From Reticulitermes lucifugus (lineage: Eukaryota > Arthropoda > Insecta > Blattodea > Rhinotermitidae): a stretch of DNA of 29,334 bases. The position numbers and the translations under genes are program-made. Positions 9,998-19,910 of the stretch are shown here, one piece after another. The DNA is taken from NCBI GenBank assembly GCA_026260175.1, contig JAKCWW010007407.1, forward strand, positions 1 through 29,334, given 5' to 3'. Under the pieces are notes generated by a model. It made no database searches, was not told the origin of the DNA, and saw only the letters and a list, made by a program, of their open reading frames with translations. Each line of letters starts with the position of its first letter. Positions within the stretch are counted from its first letter, which is position 1.

Positions 9998-10639
9998 CTC
10001 GTGACGTACACGTTTATTTCTAGAATTATGTATATTTAAGAAGCTGCTAAAACATGTTCTTCCTACATGAATATTAAGAGAGTGTATGTAAGCGCTTCAC
10101 GGAAGCTCAATGTAAATTCTGCAAACAGAAAACGTACGGCCAGCTCTCCTTCCATATCTTCACTGTTTGAGTCTGTCAGGGACTGTAAGTTAATAATTCA
10201 CAGGCTCACTGTGTATTAATACTTCTACATTTTTCATGATTTACCTCCACAGAAAGTCGCATGTGCCTAGCCCCAATTCTGTCTTAGTTGACGCAAGACA
10301 ACTGTAATTAGAAAACATAAAGAGCGCCCGCCATGTCATTTGTTAGGATATACCCTACCAAAATTATTTTAAGAACGTCTTACTGCTTAAATTTCTATTC
10401 TGCACAAAATTTGGGGGCCCTAAAAGGGGTACACTAGCATGCTTATTACTCCAGACCGTATTATCGATAGTACGAAATGATTAGGTTCACGGATGGAGTG
10501 GTCTTTAACATACGTTTACGACAAACATGGCTTCTGGTAGAGTCAACTGACAGACACGGATAGGATGACACTATAGGCCTAAGCCTACTCTTCTTTCTGC
10601 AATTGGAAGTTATGCAGAAAATATACGTAGGCTAATACA
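9998..10639. other. Anonymous AT-rich stretch
   Basis: No gene or clear repeat recognised. Confidence 0.5.
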
Positions 10640-10860
10640 AAACATTCACGTCCTTCAGTACCAACAGAAATGAAGCAAACTTGTGGCAAGAACAGAAGAA
10701 GATCATCTCCGACTCTTACCTCGCCAGTATCATCTGAGTGGAAGCCATGATCTGGGAAGATCAAAACGAAGACGGAAAGATGAACAGTATTTCAACAGGA
10801 AGAAGTCATATTGAAACTAAAGTCTTAATGTTCATGACAACGATGATGATGATGATGAAA
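10640..10860 (+). pseudogene. Possible LINE 3' end with (GAT)n tail
   Basis: One plus frame reads LGRSKRRRKDE near 10752-10790, reminiscent of the basic GRPRKRW segment near the end of many LINE ORF2 proteins. A (GAT)5 microsatellite follows at 10842-10857, and some LINEs end in such simple repeats. Stops interrupt the frame on both sides. The evidence is weak; a chance basic stretch next to a microsatellite is quite possible. Confidence 0.25.
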
Positions 10861-11770
10861 ATATGTTATAAATATAATTATATTTATCTCTTAATTAACT
10901 TCCGATTAACAATCCAGCAAGTCACCTAATATATGCTGCCTTAACGAAATATTTTACCGAAATAATTTCACCAGAAGCAGAAGAACAGGTACTGTTAACT
11001 CAACAGCCTCTCACTGCACAGTCGCTTTTACCCTACGTTACTGATTCAAGACTTCTTCCTTCCCTCCAGTTGCTCCACATGTACTTACTTATCTATGGCA
11101 CAGACAATGCGAGGAAGACAGACTACACAGACTGTTGTCCGTAATATTGGAAGTTGCTCGAAACGTTAATAATCCTGTTATTATGGTCTAAGCAGACATG
11201 ATTGATTAGGTCTCTGCACGTGAATGCCTTACTAGTCCTGCATGATCCAAGCGGTAGTCAAAGTCGCGTGCACTGTTATCTTCCCTTAGAGGCTTCGTTT
11301 AGAAGAAACTATTCGGTCAAATGCCGTTTTACAAATTTCTTCTTGCTTGCGATACGGCGATAAATACTTCGTAGAACACTCTATGTAATATGAAGTTAAA
11401 TACAGCACTTATTTATCCTAAGGTGAAAAACACAGTTACCTACAAGCTACAAAAATAACAGAATGGAAATTAAATTCGATGACGAATTTTAGTAAACAAT
11501 CCCTCGAATTAAATTTAAACAAAATTCGTCAAGTGGTTTTGAAGGTGAAAGATGCGAACGGCGACGATTCCCACGAGTACGTTTACTGATATAGTTTGTG
11601 GCAAATAACACTGTAGCTACTCGTATTTACGGAAAGGAGAAGCCTGACACATATGGCCGCTGCATGTTTTCGCACTGCGTCTAATTCCTAAATGAACGAT
11701 TTCACAAGCCAGCGCCGGTAAAGTAGAAGGATGCGCGACGGCTCCGTTACTATCCAGCGTCTTTGTATGG
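10861..11770. other. Anonymous stretch containing a 10-bp inverted repeat
   Basis: GACGAATTTT at 11481-11490 is answered by AAAATTCGTC at 11521-11530, a perfect 10-bp inverted repeat around a 30-base loop that itself contains GTAAAC and GTTTAA-like strings. Otherwise nothing is recognised. Confidence 0.5.
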
Positions 11771-11895
11771 ATTCAAATATCCGCAGGTACGCTAAATTCA
11801 AACATCCGCAGGTACGATAAATTCAAATATCCGCAGGTACGCTAAATTCAAATATCCGCAGGTACGCTAAATTCAAATATCCGCAGGTACGCTAA
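11771..11895 (+). repeat. Tandem array, five 25-bp units
   Basis: Exactly five contiguous 25-bp units of ATTCAAATATCCGCAGGTAC followed by GCTAA, at 11771, 11796, 11821, 11846 and 11871. Units 1, 3, 4 and 5 are identical; unit 2 differs at two positions (AAC for AAT, GATAA for GCTAA). The low divergence implies recent expansion or homogenisation, and the locus is likely to vary in copy number. There is no spacer diversity, so it is a minisatellite rather than a CRISPR. Confidence 0.97.
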
Positions 11896-12511
11896 ATTCC
11901 CAGTATTCACAGTTTTCCGTCACTATTGCTGTATGGACTGGAGAGAAATGATTAAACGAATCCAAGTGTCTACAACTGGTTTAAAAATGAAGCGAAATCC
12001 TCCATCCCTTATCCAGTGTCGGATTGTGGTATGTTCCATTTGCCACGTGCACGTATACTCACACATAGGCCGGGATATTTGTTTGCTTGCATCCGCATTT
12101 TTTGTACATTTCTGTACGTACATATTATGTGTGTACAGCGCTCTGCTATTGTACCGGGAGCAGCGCTGGCTTATGGACGGTGCAGGAACGAGGGACTTGA
12201 CAGGGCGGGGCAGAACATCATCAATCACGGCTAGCTTGTGGACACTCACGTGACATTAAACTGAGCACGGAAACAACTGTGAGAAGCACGAATATCCCAA
12301 CAAAGATAGCAATAATACAAGAGTGGAAATTTATACTATAATAGAGCATGGGGATCAAATACAAGGAGGTCTATTTTCGTAATGCTTTCTTTGCTATTTT
12401 CCACAACACATTAGCCTCACTGTTCGTTTACTCTAGATAACAAAACTATTGTTGTAAATATAAATAGATCAGGCCACTGTATTTAGAAAGATTACTTAAC
12501 ATTTCCTTCAA
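11896..12511. other. Anonymous stretch with overlapping open frames
   Basis: Both strands are open across about 11923-12253 (106-108 codons), and neither product shows a domain. Two complementary open frames of equal length usually reflect a local shortage of stop triplets rather than coding. Confidence 0.5.
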
Positions 12512-12770
12512 GAAAAGCTGTTCTTCGCACGCCACAAAGGGAATGGGAGTGGAGTTATTACTCCACTCATTCTTCACAGCTTCACATCCCGGTAGCTTTA
12601 CGGTTTTGGAAAGAGCCCTAGTTCCCATGGAATAAGAGGTTTGGTGGGCCATACAGCTGGTCTTGACGCTTTGCAGAAGAAAACCTTTTGCCCCTGCCGG
12701 GAATCGGACAACGATTCCCCAGTTGTATAACCCGCAGCCTAGTCACTGTACCGAATTCTCTATCCCGGCT
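12512..12770 (-). mobile_element. tRNA-derived SINE, copy E, minus strand
   Basis: Read on the minus strand: AGCCGGGATAGAGAATTCGG (A-box region, 12751-12770), then B box GTCCGATTCCC (12709-12699), then GGCAAAAGG, AAGACCAGC, CCTCTTATTCCATGGG, a CGTAAAGCTACCGGG segment and CTTTGTGGCGTGCGAAGA. These line up in order with copy B at 3040-3346. The open frame at 12446-12652 on this strand is therefore SINE sequence, not a gene. It contains the family's tail hairpin in its strongest form (12547-12568). Confidence 0.75.
12547..12568 (-). other. Tail hairpin of SINE copy E
   Basis: GAGTGGAGT, a 4-base loop, and ACTCCACTC form a perfect 9-bp stem. Relative to copies A and C one A-T pair is replaced by a G-C pair, a compensatory double change. 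Confidence 0.65.
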
Positions 12771-14444
12771 CATAGTTAGCGATTGTCAGATTTAACTGTA
12801 CGTTACATCTAAAATTGTTTCAAATGACAGTTGTAGATTATAAAGAAAACACATACCAGTTGCATGCGAGGTGAGCGTCTTTTGAGAAACATGAATTCAG
12901 CTTAACTTTGAATATTGGATACAGTGGACTCTTATAAACCTAAATTTTACTCACTTTGAGCTTTAAATGTAGGCCGTCAATACGAACATTCACTCGAAAT
13001 CCATTTGGAACTATCAGACAAGCTACGTGCGGACAGAAGGGCCGACACAATGTATCTGAAATCTCAGTTTCCTTGGGAGTACGTATTATTCGTTCATCCT
13101 TCAAAAGTTTCCCACACACAGCCTATACCAAAATATTCCGTTTGTTTATTTCCTTAAATAAGAATGTCGTTTGTTACTGTAACATATTTTTCAATATCAA
13201 TAGTTTGCATGTACTTCCTCTTCACGCAGCTCTATTAGAAGTGCTCTTCAAAAAGGCTTCTTCCTGTAAATGAGAACTTCCAATAATCTTTGATTTTAGT
13301 TACGTAAAGCGTGTTTGCTCCATTCGCGTAATTAAACAATCAACTTTATAAGGAATTTCAGAATGTCATAAATTAGTTTTTGTTAAACTGATGTTACTGC
13401 ACTTGATTTAACTTAGCTGAAGGCCAGTGAAAATTTTTGGTAAAGAAAGTAGCTATTTTATTTTGTGCACAATACCAATCATTTCCCCGGCTTCTTTGTA
13501 GTACGAGTATATTTATTTCAATTATAGCTAGTGCGAAAACAGATAAAACACAAGCGTTGATGTGACATCGTACAAAAAAAATGTACAGATACAATATATC
13601 GTCTGAATGTCGTCTTTGCTGTTTTGTATATCACATTGGCCCTTAGATGCATTCACTGTAATTTCAATACATTTGTTACGGACATCTAACTGTAGTCAAT
13701 CAGAAATTAAGAGTCCTTACTTGTTTAATTATCAATCATATATAAAAATATTCACCAAAGTTAAAATATTAACAGCGACTAGTCTGCTACGAAGTACTGT
13801 AATGTAAGGTATTTCCTTCCAGACATTGAATAAAAATATAAGTCCTTTCAGACAGCTGCTGGAAAGGCATAATTCTCTTATGTGTTACTTTTAAGCACTT
13901 ATATTAAAACACTGCATAAGAGAAAAGAAAACAAGCGTGAGTGAATCTGTGTGGTTAGCAGCCATAGAAGCTTCACATCTTTTTAAGGAACTCTTACATA
14001 CGTGCGGCCACACGCAGTGTAGTGTGCACTAAAGTCATGATAAGCACTACATTTAAAGCACTACCACACTTACAGCTGCCTGGAGCCACTGATGTGTCTT
14101 CATGTTAAAGGTCTACCTCACGGTATTCAAACCAGTGGTGGTGTATTCTAAAGAAAAGCCGTTCCGGTTTTATGTTAATGGATTTTCTGTTGATTTTGTT
14201 GGAAAAGGGGTGAATGATAACACGAAGGGTAACATTTAGCAAAGCTTAAATCATATCGAACCCACTTAAGGGATCTATGGAGCCACACACTCCCGTTACG
14301 ATATTCATAAAATCAGGACATTTGAAGATATTCTATCAGTATAACCTACTTCATAACATTGATAAAATCACATTATCCGTTTCCGCTTCATACATTATTT
14401 GCGCAACATCCATACATAAAGTAAATTAATAACAGGGAGATTTT
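12771..14444. other. Long anonymous AT-rich stretch
   Basis: Open frames at 12956-13273, 13394-13594 (minus) and 13607-13807 show no recognisable motifs. An imperfect inverted repeat, CCTTTC...GGAAAGG, lies at about 13843-13866. No gene is called. Confidence 0.5.
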
Positions 14445-14554
14445 GTCTGTCCGCGCATATGTCTGTCCACATATATGTCAGTCCGCATATATGTCAGTCC
14501 GCATATATGTCAGCCCGCATATGTCAGTCCGCATGTATGTCTGTCCGCGTGTTT
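14445..14554 (+). repeat. Tandem array, seven ~16-bp units
   Basis: Seven units of GTC[A/T]GTCCGCATATAT start at 14445, 14461, 14477, 14493, 14509, 14523 and 14539; the fifth is 14 bp and the rest 16 bp. Edge units are more diverged than central ones. The open frame through it (MSVRAYVCPH...) is the repeat translated out of register and is not a protein-coding gene. Confidence 0.95.
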
Positions 14555-14639
14555 GTCTCCTAAATTACTACAAGGAATTTTCATTGTCTAGCATTGGTAT
14601 CGGCAGCATAACTTTTGAGTATAATTTAGTTTAGGGGAA

Positions 14640-14705
14640 TAAATTATATTTTAATTACAGTAAGGTAATCTTAATTAATTATATTATATTACATTATATT
14701 ATAAA
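14640..14705. repeat. AT-rich simple sequence
   Basis: Interrupted ATTATATT low-complexity sequence. Confidence 0.7.
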
Positions 14706-14764
14706 GCCGTATATTCTGCAGGATAAATATAAAGTCAAATTCTCAGCTCTCTGAGAACTTACAT

Positions 14765-14965
14765 TTACCTACTGACGGGAGTTTCTACCACGTACGTAAC
14801 AAAATCCTTGTCCATTACGAAGATCAGTTGGAAAAAGATACTGAGGAAAATAATCGGTATTTATTGTGAAATCCATAGAAAATACAGACATGCTTTGTGA
14901 CAAAATGCAGACAGTCGCAATTTTGCAGCAGTTGGTACATATAGTTACCACTTGCCTTTAAAAGG
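14765..14965 (+). repeat. Unnamed dispersed repeat, copy 2
   Basis: Aligned with copy 3 (15650-15860): AGGAAAATAATCGGTATTTATT against AGGGAAATAATCGCTGTTTGTT, then TG[A/T]GA[A/T]ATCCATA[A/G]AAAA-ACA, [CT]TGTG-and AATG blocks, then GCAGCA-T and a TAACC/TTACC segment. Copy 1 at 5290-5500 shares the same order. The open frame 14769-14951 (minus) is inside the repeat and is not supported as a gene. Confidence 0.65.
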
Positions 14966-15055
14966 TCACAGTAAGTGTGACTCTCCTGGTCAACAGAACG
15001 ACAGTGATAACAGAAAACCCCAGCAAATTATGCACACCAAATAAATCATCTCGTT

Positions 15056-15343
15056 TCCTACGGCAGTCTGTGTGTATCAATGACTTAGTTTTGCCTAGGA
15101 CACTCAGTACATACGTCACTGAGCACTGCCTCGTATCCTGCGGCAATCAGTACTTGCATCGTTACTACCTTATAGCCTAAAGCATTCTGTATACGTCACT
15201 GGCTTACCTTGTACCCTAGGAAACTCAGTAGCTACGTCACTAATTACTACCTCACAGCCCAGAACTGTCAATTGCTATAGCACTGAAAATTACCCCATAG
15301 TCTACGACACTCAGTGTCTCAGCTACTCAGTGTCGCCTCTTAG
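15056..15343 (+). repeat. Degenerate tandem array, seven ~41-bp units
   Basis: Seven units start at 15056, 15094, 15136, 15176, 15214, 15258 and 15301 (38-44 bp each). A typical unit reads CCTAGGACACTCAGTA, then TACGTCACT, then a TTACTACCT-like stretch ending in ATAG or similar. TACGTCACT is kept in units 2, 4 and 5 of the run; it contains the cAMP-response-element half-site TGACG on the opposite strand. The units are far more diverged than the 25-bp array at 11771, so this array is old. The opposing open frames at 14958-15180 are shadows of the repeat. Confidence 0.75.
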
Positions 15344-15649
15344 CCTGTATAACTTCGCTCCCGCTTCCGGCCAGTCTTCGACGCACTGGGTGACGGTGGC
15401 ATATTGAGATAAATGGGCAACATAACAATGTTTATCCACGAAGCAGCATGCACACACAGGCGTGTTGTAGCACGTATGAAGTCTCTTTCAGCTACAGAGA
15501 ACACTCGAAAGAACTAACACGCTGACAACACGGGAGAAATACGAAAATCGGTATTTTTTTCCTTAAAACTTATAACACTGAAGAAAATGGGAGTGTCTAT
15601 TATTAGAACCGAAACAAAGTAGTGCTACAGAACTCTTTAAGGACGAAAC

Positions 15650-15860
15650 GCAACCTGTTTCATTTAAAGACCCAACTCGTACTGCGCAGTAAACACTGTC
15701 CAACTCGGTTATAAGAACCAATCAGTTAATGCTGAACAGGGAAATAATCGCTGTTTGTTCTGAGATCCATAAAAAACACATAAATACACTGTGTGGGCAG
15801 AATGTAGAAGTTTCTAATGTTAAACCTGGCAGCATATGAAGTAACCTCTGGGCTTTAAGA
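15650..15860 (+). repeat. Unnamed dispersed repeat, copy 3
   Basis: Best-preserved copy for comparison. Blocks in order: TTTCATTTAAAGACC, ACTGCGCAGTAAACACTGTC, AATCAGTTAATGC, AGGGAAATAATCGCTGTTTG, GAGATCCATAAAAAACACAT, GGGCAGAATG, TTAAACCTGGCAGCATATGA, GTAACCTCTGGGCTTTAA. The same orientation as copies 1 and 2. Confidence 0.65.
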
Positions 15861-16166
15861 AGATAGTTCTAAACAGACTGCACATACCGATTCTTCTTCC
15901 TTACTGAATATTTTCTGGAAGCACAAACGTCAGGAACAGCATTTTAAAGCTGTCAAATATTTAAAGAGTTCAATTTTTAAAAGACGGAAAATTGTAAGCA
16001 AAATTCCTTTTACGTTACTGGCTTCGACATTCATGCTACAAACGAGATACTGGTATATCACTTCGAAATAAGTTTTTCTACCCAGCACATTCTTCCTGTG
16101 ACGTTACAGTGACAATAAATCTGTCCTTCCATTTCCGGATATTTGAAACTTACCATCTGCAGCTTC
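15861..16166. other. Anonymous sequence
   Basis: No gene or repeat recognised. Confidence 0.5.
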
Positions 16167-16405
16167 TAGCAAGCTTCGGACAAAAGTCTTCGATCTTCTT
16201 GGTTGTTGCGCATCGTAGCTTGTAGGTTATCGACGTTTCGGGACAGTAAATCCTTTACATCTTCAAGGGTCAATATGTCTTCCTGGTCATCTTGGCCCTT
16301 GAAGATGGAACAGACAAGCGGTCCCGAAATGTCAGGATAAAACCAACGTATCCTGCGAATGTCCCAGCTGCAATGCGTCGGAAGCCTGAAATTTAGCAAG
16401 CTTCG
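16167..16405. mobile_element. Fold-back element with 12-bp target-site duplication
   Basis: A 215-bp fold-back insert (16179-16393) is bracketed by a perfect 12-bp direct repeat, TAGCAAGCTTCG, at 16167-16178 and 16394-16405. The centre is a long hairpin, CATCTTCAAGGGTCAA (16259-) against TTGGCCCTTGAAGATG (-16307). Each arm then carries one copy of the CCCGAAACGTCG motif: GACGTTTCGGGAC at 16231-16243 on the left (so minus) and GGTCCCGAAATGTC at 16320-16333 on the right. On each strand, therefore, TTGAAGATG precedes CCCGAAA-GTC, the hammerhead-like arrangement. The open frame 16166-16423 (minus) crosses both target repeats and the fold, so it is not a gene. Confidence 0.8.
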
Positions 16406-17158
16406 TATACTGTTTATCATCAAGATATAACATAAAATAACCCCTACCGGAAATTTTAGTATGGAAATAGTTAAGTAAGGATTTTTTAGCGTGTTCTCAT
16501 GTATCGAAAATAAAAATTGGAACGTTTAAAATTCATATATTAAAATTAAGACATGTCAAAGGCTTTGGGCTAATGTGGCAGGCCAATCCTACGTAGGTGT
16601 TACGCATGCAGCATTAGCATATAAAACACGTGATATATGAAGGCTCGGCAGACTGTGATACCCACATTTCCAATTATATACAATAACATTCACACACATT
16701 GTGCCTCAATAAAACTGCTAATGAAGTAGAATTTCAATTAGAAGCACAAAAATTCCTGTACTTTAATTACTACCTCGGGCCTAATATGTACAGATCGTTA
16801 ACTTGAAATAAACTGGTATATGAAAAGCACGTGCAACCTACTAGCAACCTACTGCATACTCTCGATAAGCGCCAGTTAGCTTCGTCGTGTCTGTCCGCAT
16901 TAATCAGCTCGGCTCCCACTGGATGGACTTCCATGACATTCATTGGGACTTTTATGAAAATCTGTCGAGAAAATCCAAATTTTGTTAAAATCTGCCAAAA
17001 GTATCGGACACTTTATGCGAAAACCTAAGTACGTTTTACTGTTTCCGGCGAGATAAAGTCGCCATAAAAGCATTGTTGACAGCGGAATATAGCGGAGAGA
17101 GAAAACTGTGTACTATAAAGTCTCCTCTTCACCACAAAAATAAGAGAGAGGATTGAAG
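16406..17158. other. Anonymous AT-rich stretch
   Basis: No gene. The open frames at 16831-17028 and 17025-17246 (minus) carry no recognised domain. Confidence 0.5.
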
Positions 17159-17239
17159 TACACAACAGTGTCACGCAACAACATCGGTTAAGTAACAATA
17201 CACAACAGTATGTTACGTCAATCTGATATGTAACAACTA
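17159..17239 (+). repeat. Imperfect two-copy 41-bp duplication
   Basis: Both units start TACACAACAGT and end near [A/T]GTAACAA; the middles differ at roughly one third of positions. Suggestive rather than certain. Confidence 0.5.
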
Positions 17240-19865
17240 CAAACATCGTTCTCTGTGAGGTACGAACTGAGTTCTTTATATGTCATGTAGATTCAGTCAA
17301 CAAAGTGTGAAGAAATACGGTGCTTCGGCTGGCTGACATTAATAATCTAACAATACATATAAGGCACTGTTGTGTTTCCGTGGCAACAGTGGTCATGCAA
17401 ACGCACCACAATGTTACATTATACGTACAGTGACTGTCTTTTTGTTACATCCGAATAATGACACTGTAGGATTCCCAACGGCCAGAAATGACACAGAAAA
17501 ATACGACGAACCGCAAAAACAGGATACTATCAGAAGGACATCCATGCCTTTCGAGCACATTCGAACGAGCACAGAACTAGTACTAGTACAACACATAGAC
17601 TAACCAGCCAATTATCATTATACATACACTTTAACGCTCTTTATATGCCACTCACGGTAGGTATCACCTAAAGAAAATCTCATCTGAAAGAACACTTTAG
17701 CTTCTTTATTTTCTCGGTGAAAATAAACACTCCTCTCAAGACAACTGAAGCTCTAAGTCGTAGAATGTGTAAAGCAGCATAGAAAAGTATTACAGGTCAA
17801 GTAAAATAAAATACCATAATTAAAACTTTCTTTCTTGATGAGAAGCGAAGTGCCAAATCGGGGTGGTGGGTTCCCCAGTTTAAAGACGAAGTATAACATA
17901 ACATGCTGCCGGGTCAAGGCTGTCATTGACCCCTGGAGGGGGTTAATAAATATGCAGTTGTCAAAGACTGAATGATAATTAGCAGGGTAAAAGCGAAGAC
18001 ACTGTAAGAAAAATCTGGTCCTGGGCCACTTAGTCCATACAGCATCTCACTTGAAGTGACGAAGATTGAAAAAGAGGTTCTGCGGGGGTTTCCATCATCT
18101 CTCCGCCTAAGATAAGACACGGCCTTTTTAACAGGGTTACAATTTGTCTAAATTTCAATCAGCGTTGAAAAGTTTGACAGTCTACCTCTGTATTCCACAA
18201 ATCGGCTTCACAAAGATCTGGTTAACTTATTAATTCTATGCACGTGTATAAAATTATAATTTAGAGAAAGCTGTGGCAAACGCTGGCGAGAAAAGGAGAC
18301 GTCAGGGTCAACAAGAAATGTACAGAGATAGTAATAGGCCATAAGTATGCCTGATTTTCACCTTGGGAGGAAAAAAATGCTATAGGTGTTTCGGATTATA
18401 CAGGCAGGGTGCTGCAGAAGCAAGCATGTGACAAGCAAGCAAACAGGTGAACAGAAGCGCCAGGAGAGAAGAGTCAGAGTTTTGAGGAGGTACCTGCAGA
18501 CCAGAAGAGAAGAAAGGGAGTCAAAGGGGAAGAATTGATTGAAAATCCCGGTCTCGTATTTGGCGTGTTTCTAATATTCCGGGACACAGTACATGAGCGT
18601 TTATATAATGTAATTGCCTTGCCTTTTATAGACTAAACGTCGCAATTCACTTAGTTCACCAGACGCGTGACGCAAAATGGCCGCCTCGAAAATTTATATT
18701 CAAATTAGCTCGGATCATCACCCGAATCTGTGACAACTACTAAGTAACTCTTGTAGCCATTTTTAGATAATCTAGTGAAATGTCAAAGCCAAATTGTACC
18801 AAGACCTTTGAATCAGCGATTCCCAACCGACGGTTTATGGAGCGGGAGCTTATTTAATGCTTGTCTGCAAATTCTATTCAGTTTTATAAAATTACTGACG
18901 TTTCTTACAGTTGGAACAGCGAGTATGTCACAAATATACTAAAGCCACGGAAGGAAGTCTTGTACGTAGCTCAACCCCCTCCACAGTCTCCTCGAGTTTT
19001 ACGTTAGTTCTCAGTCTATCAAACCCGCCAGTTGTCTAATCATTTCCTTCACACATCGTTGGTAGTAACACAGGAAGGTAACAAAACTTCGATAGTGATA
19101 AGTAGTTTGGACTGGCCGATATAGGCTAAATGCAGCTAGCCAGGAGTGCATTAGTAGAGAAAAACGGACAAACCTTGCGCGTCGTCATGTGGCGCTGCTG
19201 TCGGTAGCTTCAGTATAGCAAGTTTTAATGATTTCTAGATTTCTGTCCTTGTTTAACGTAGTTTCTTAGCGATTAAATATTTTGTATTGAACATTTCTAC
19301 TATTTTTCGCTACATTTTGCAGGTTTCATGTGTGATCATTAAGCAAGAGGTTAGGAAATTCAGGATTTATTCGCTGTATCCTTCAGGAATGAGGAAGCGA
19401 GAATAGCTTACAAATCCCAGACCCTTACATGTCTAACAAATGAAACTCAAGCGTCTTAGTGTTTAACTGTTAATTGCGAATATTTAGAGTGGCCGATCAA
19501 TGACATCCTCATGGTTTAATTATGCATTAAGACCTTACTATTATATTGCCAGTAAGCATGTTAAAACATTACAGTAAGAGAGTTTTAATTGCACTGAACA
19601 ATGCGAGAAAAACTCGGTGCCCACCCCTGCTCAAACAACAGCTCTTCTAACGAGCTATTTACTCGGATAAGCAGATGTACTATATGGTATTTAATAACGA
19701 CATATCAGGGTGTCAGCTTCACAAGCTGTGTGGCGTCACGTAAAGTCCAATTATAATTATGAATTTAAATAGAGTGACGTGGCGGTAGTATAATCTAAGG
19801 TAGGATTCCGCTAATACAATAGCGAGCCCAAAAATCAGACTGCACCACCATAAATATCAATGAGT
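17240..19865. other. Long anonymous stretch; one strong short hairpin
   Basis: No gene can be called. GGGTCAA at 17911-17917 pairs perfectly with TTGACCC at 17926-17932. A short ATG-initiated frame of 18 codons (18677-18733) sits on a sequence, AAAATGGCCGCC, that also resembles a YY1/Pho binding site. An Arg/Glu-rich open stretch at about 18420-18537 has no recognised homology. The minus-strand frame 17923-18120 is unassigned. Confidence 0.45.
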
Positions 19866-19910
19866 ACTAATGCCAGCACCGTAGTCCTCTACGTCTGCTG
19901 GCACATTAGT
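19866..19910. other. Compact two-tier hairpin
   Basis: ACTAATG-CCAGCA at 19866-19878 pairs with TGCTGGCACATTAGT at 19896-19910 (a 2-base bulge), and an inner stem, CGTAG (19880-19884) with CTACG (19889-19893), closes a TCCT loop. That is about 18 paired bases in 45. Directly downstream, TCGAATCGAG recurs (19911 and 19936). It is too short for a standard pre-miRNA; an internal fold of a small element or a regulatory palindrome are alternatives. Confidence 0.55.

Noticed and set aside
11120..11180. Further AAACGT-family copy at GCTCGAAACGTTAAT
   Set aside because: No stem II and no CTGANGA-like core upstream; only CGAAACGT is shared.
11771..11895. CRISPR array
   Set aside because: Units are contiguous with no unique spacers, and the genome is eukaryotic; it is a minisatellite.
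11923..12253. Complementary 106- and 108-codon frames
   Set aside because: Sense and antisense frames of equal length without domains or ATG context indicate a local lack of stop triplets.
12446..12652. 68-codon minus-strand frame
   Set aside because: It lies inside SINE copy E.
16166..16423. 85-codon minus-strand frame
   Set aside because: It runs across both 12-bp target duplications and both arms of a fold-back element.
19866..19910. pre-miRNA
   Set aside because: The hairpin is about 45 nt with an 18-bp stem, shorter than an insect pre-miRNA, and no basal extension pairs.
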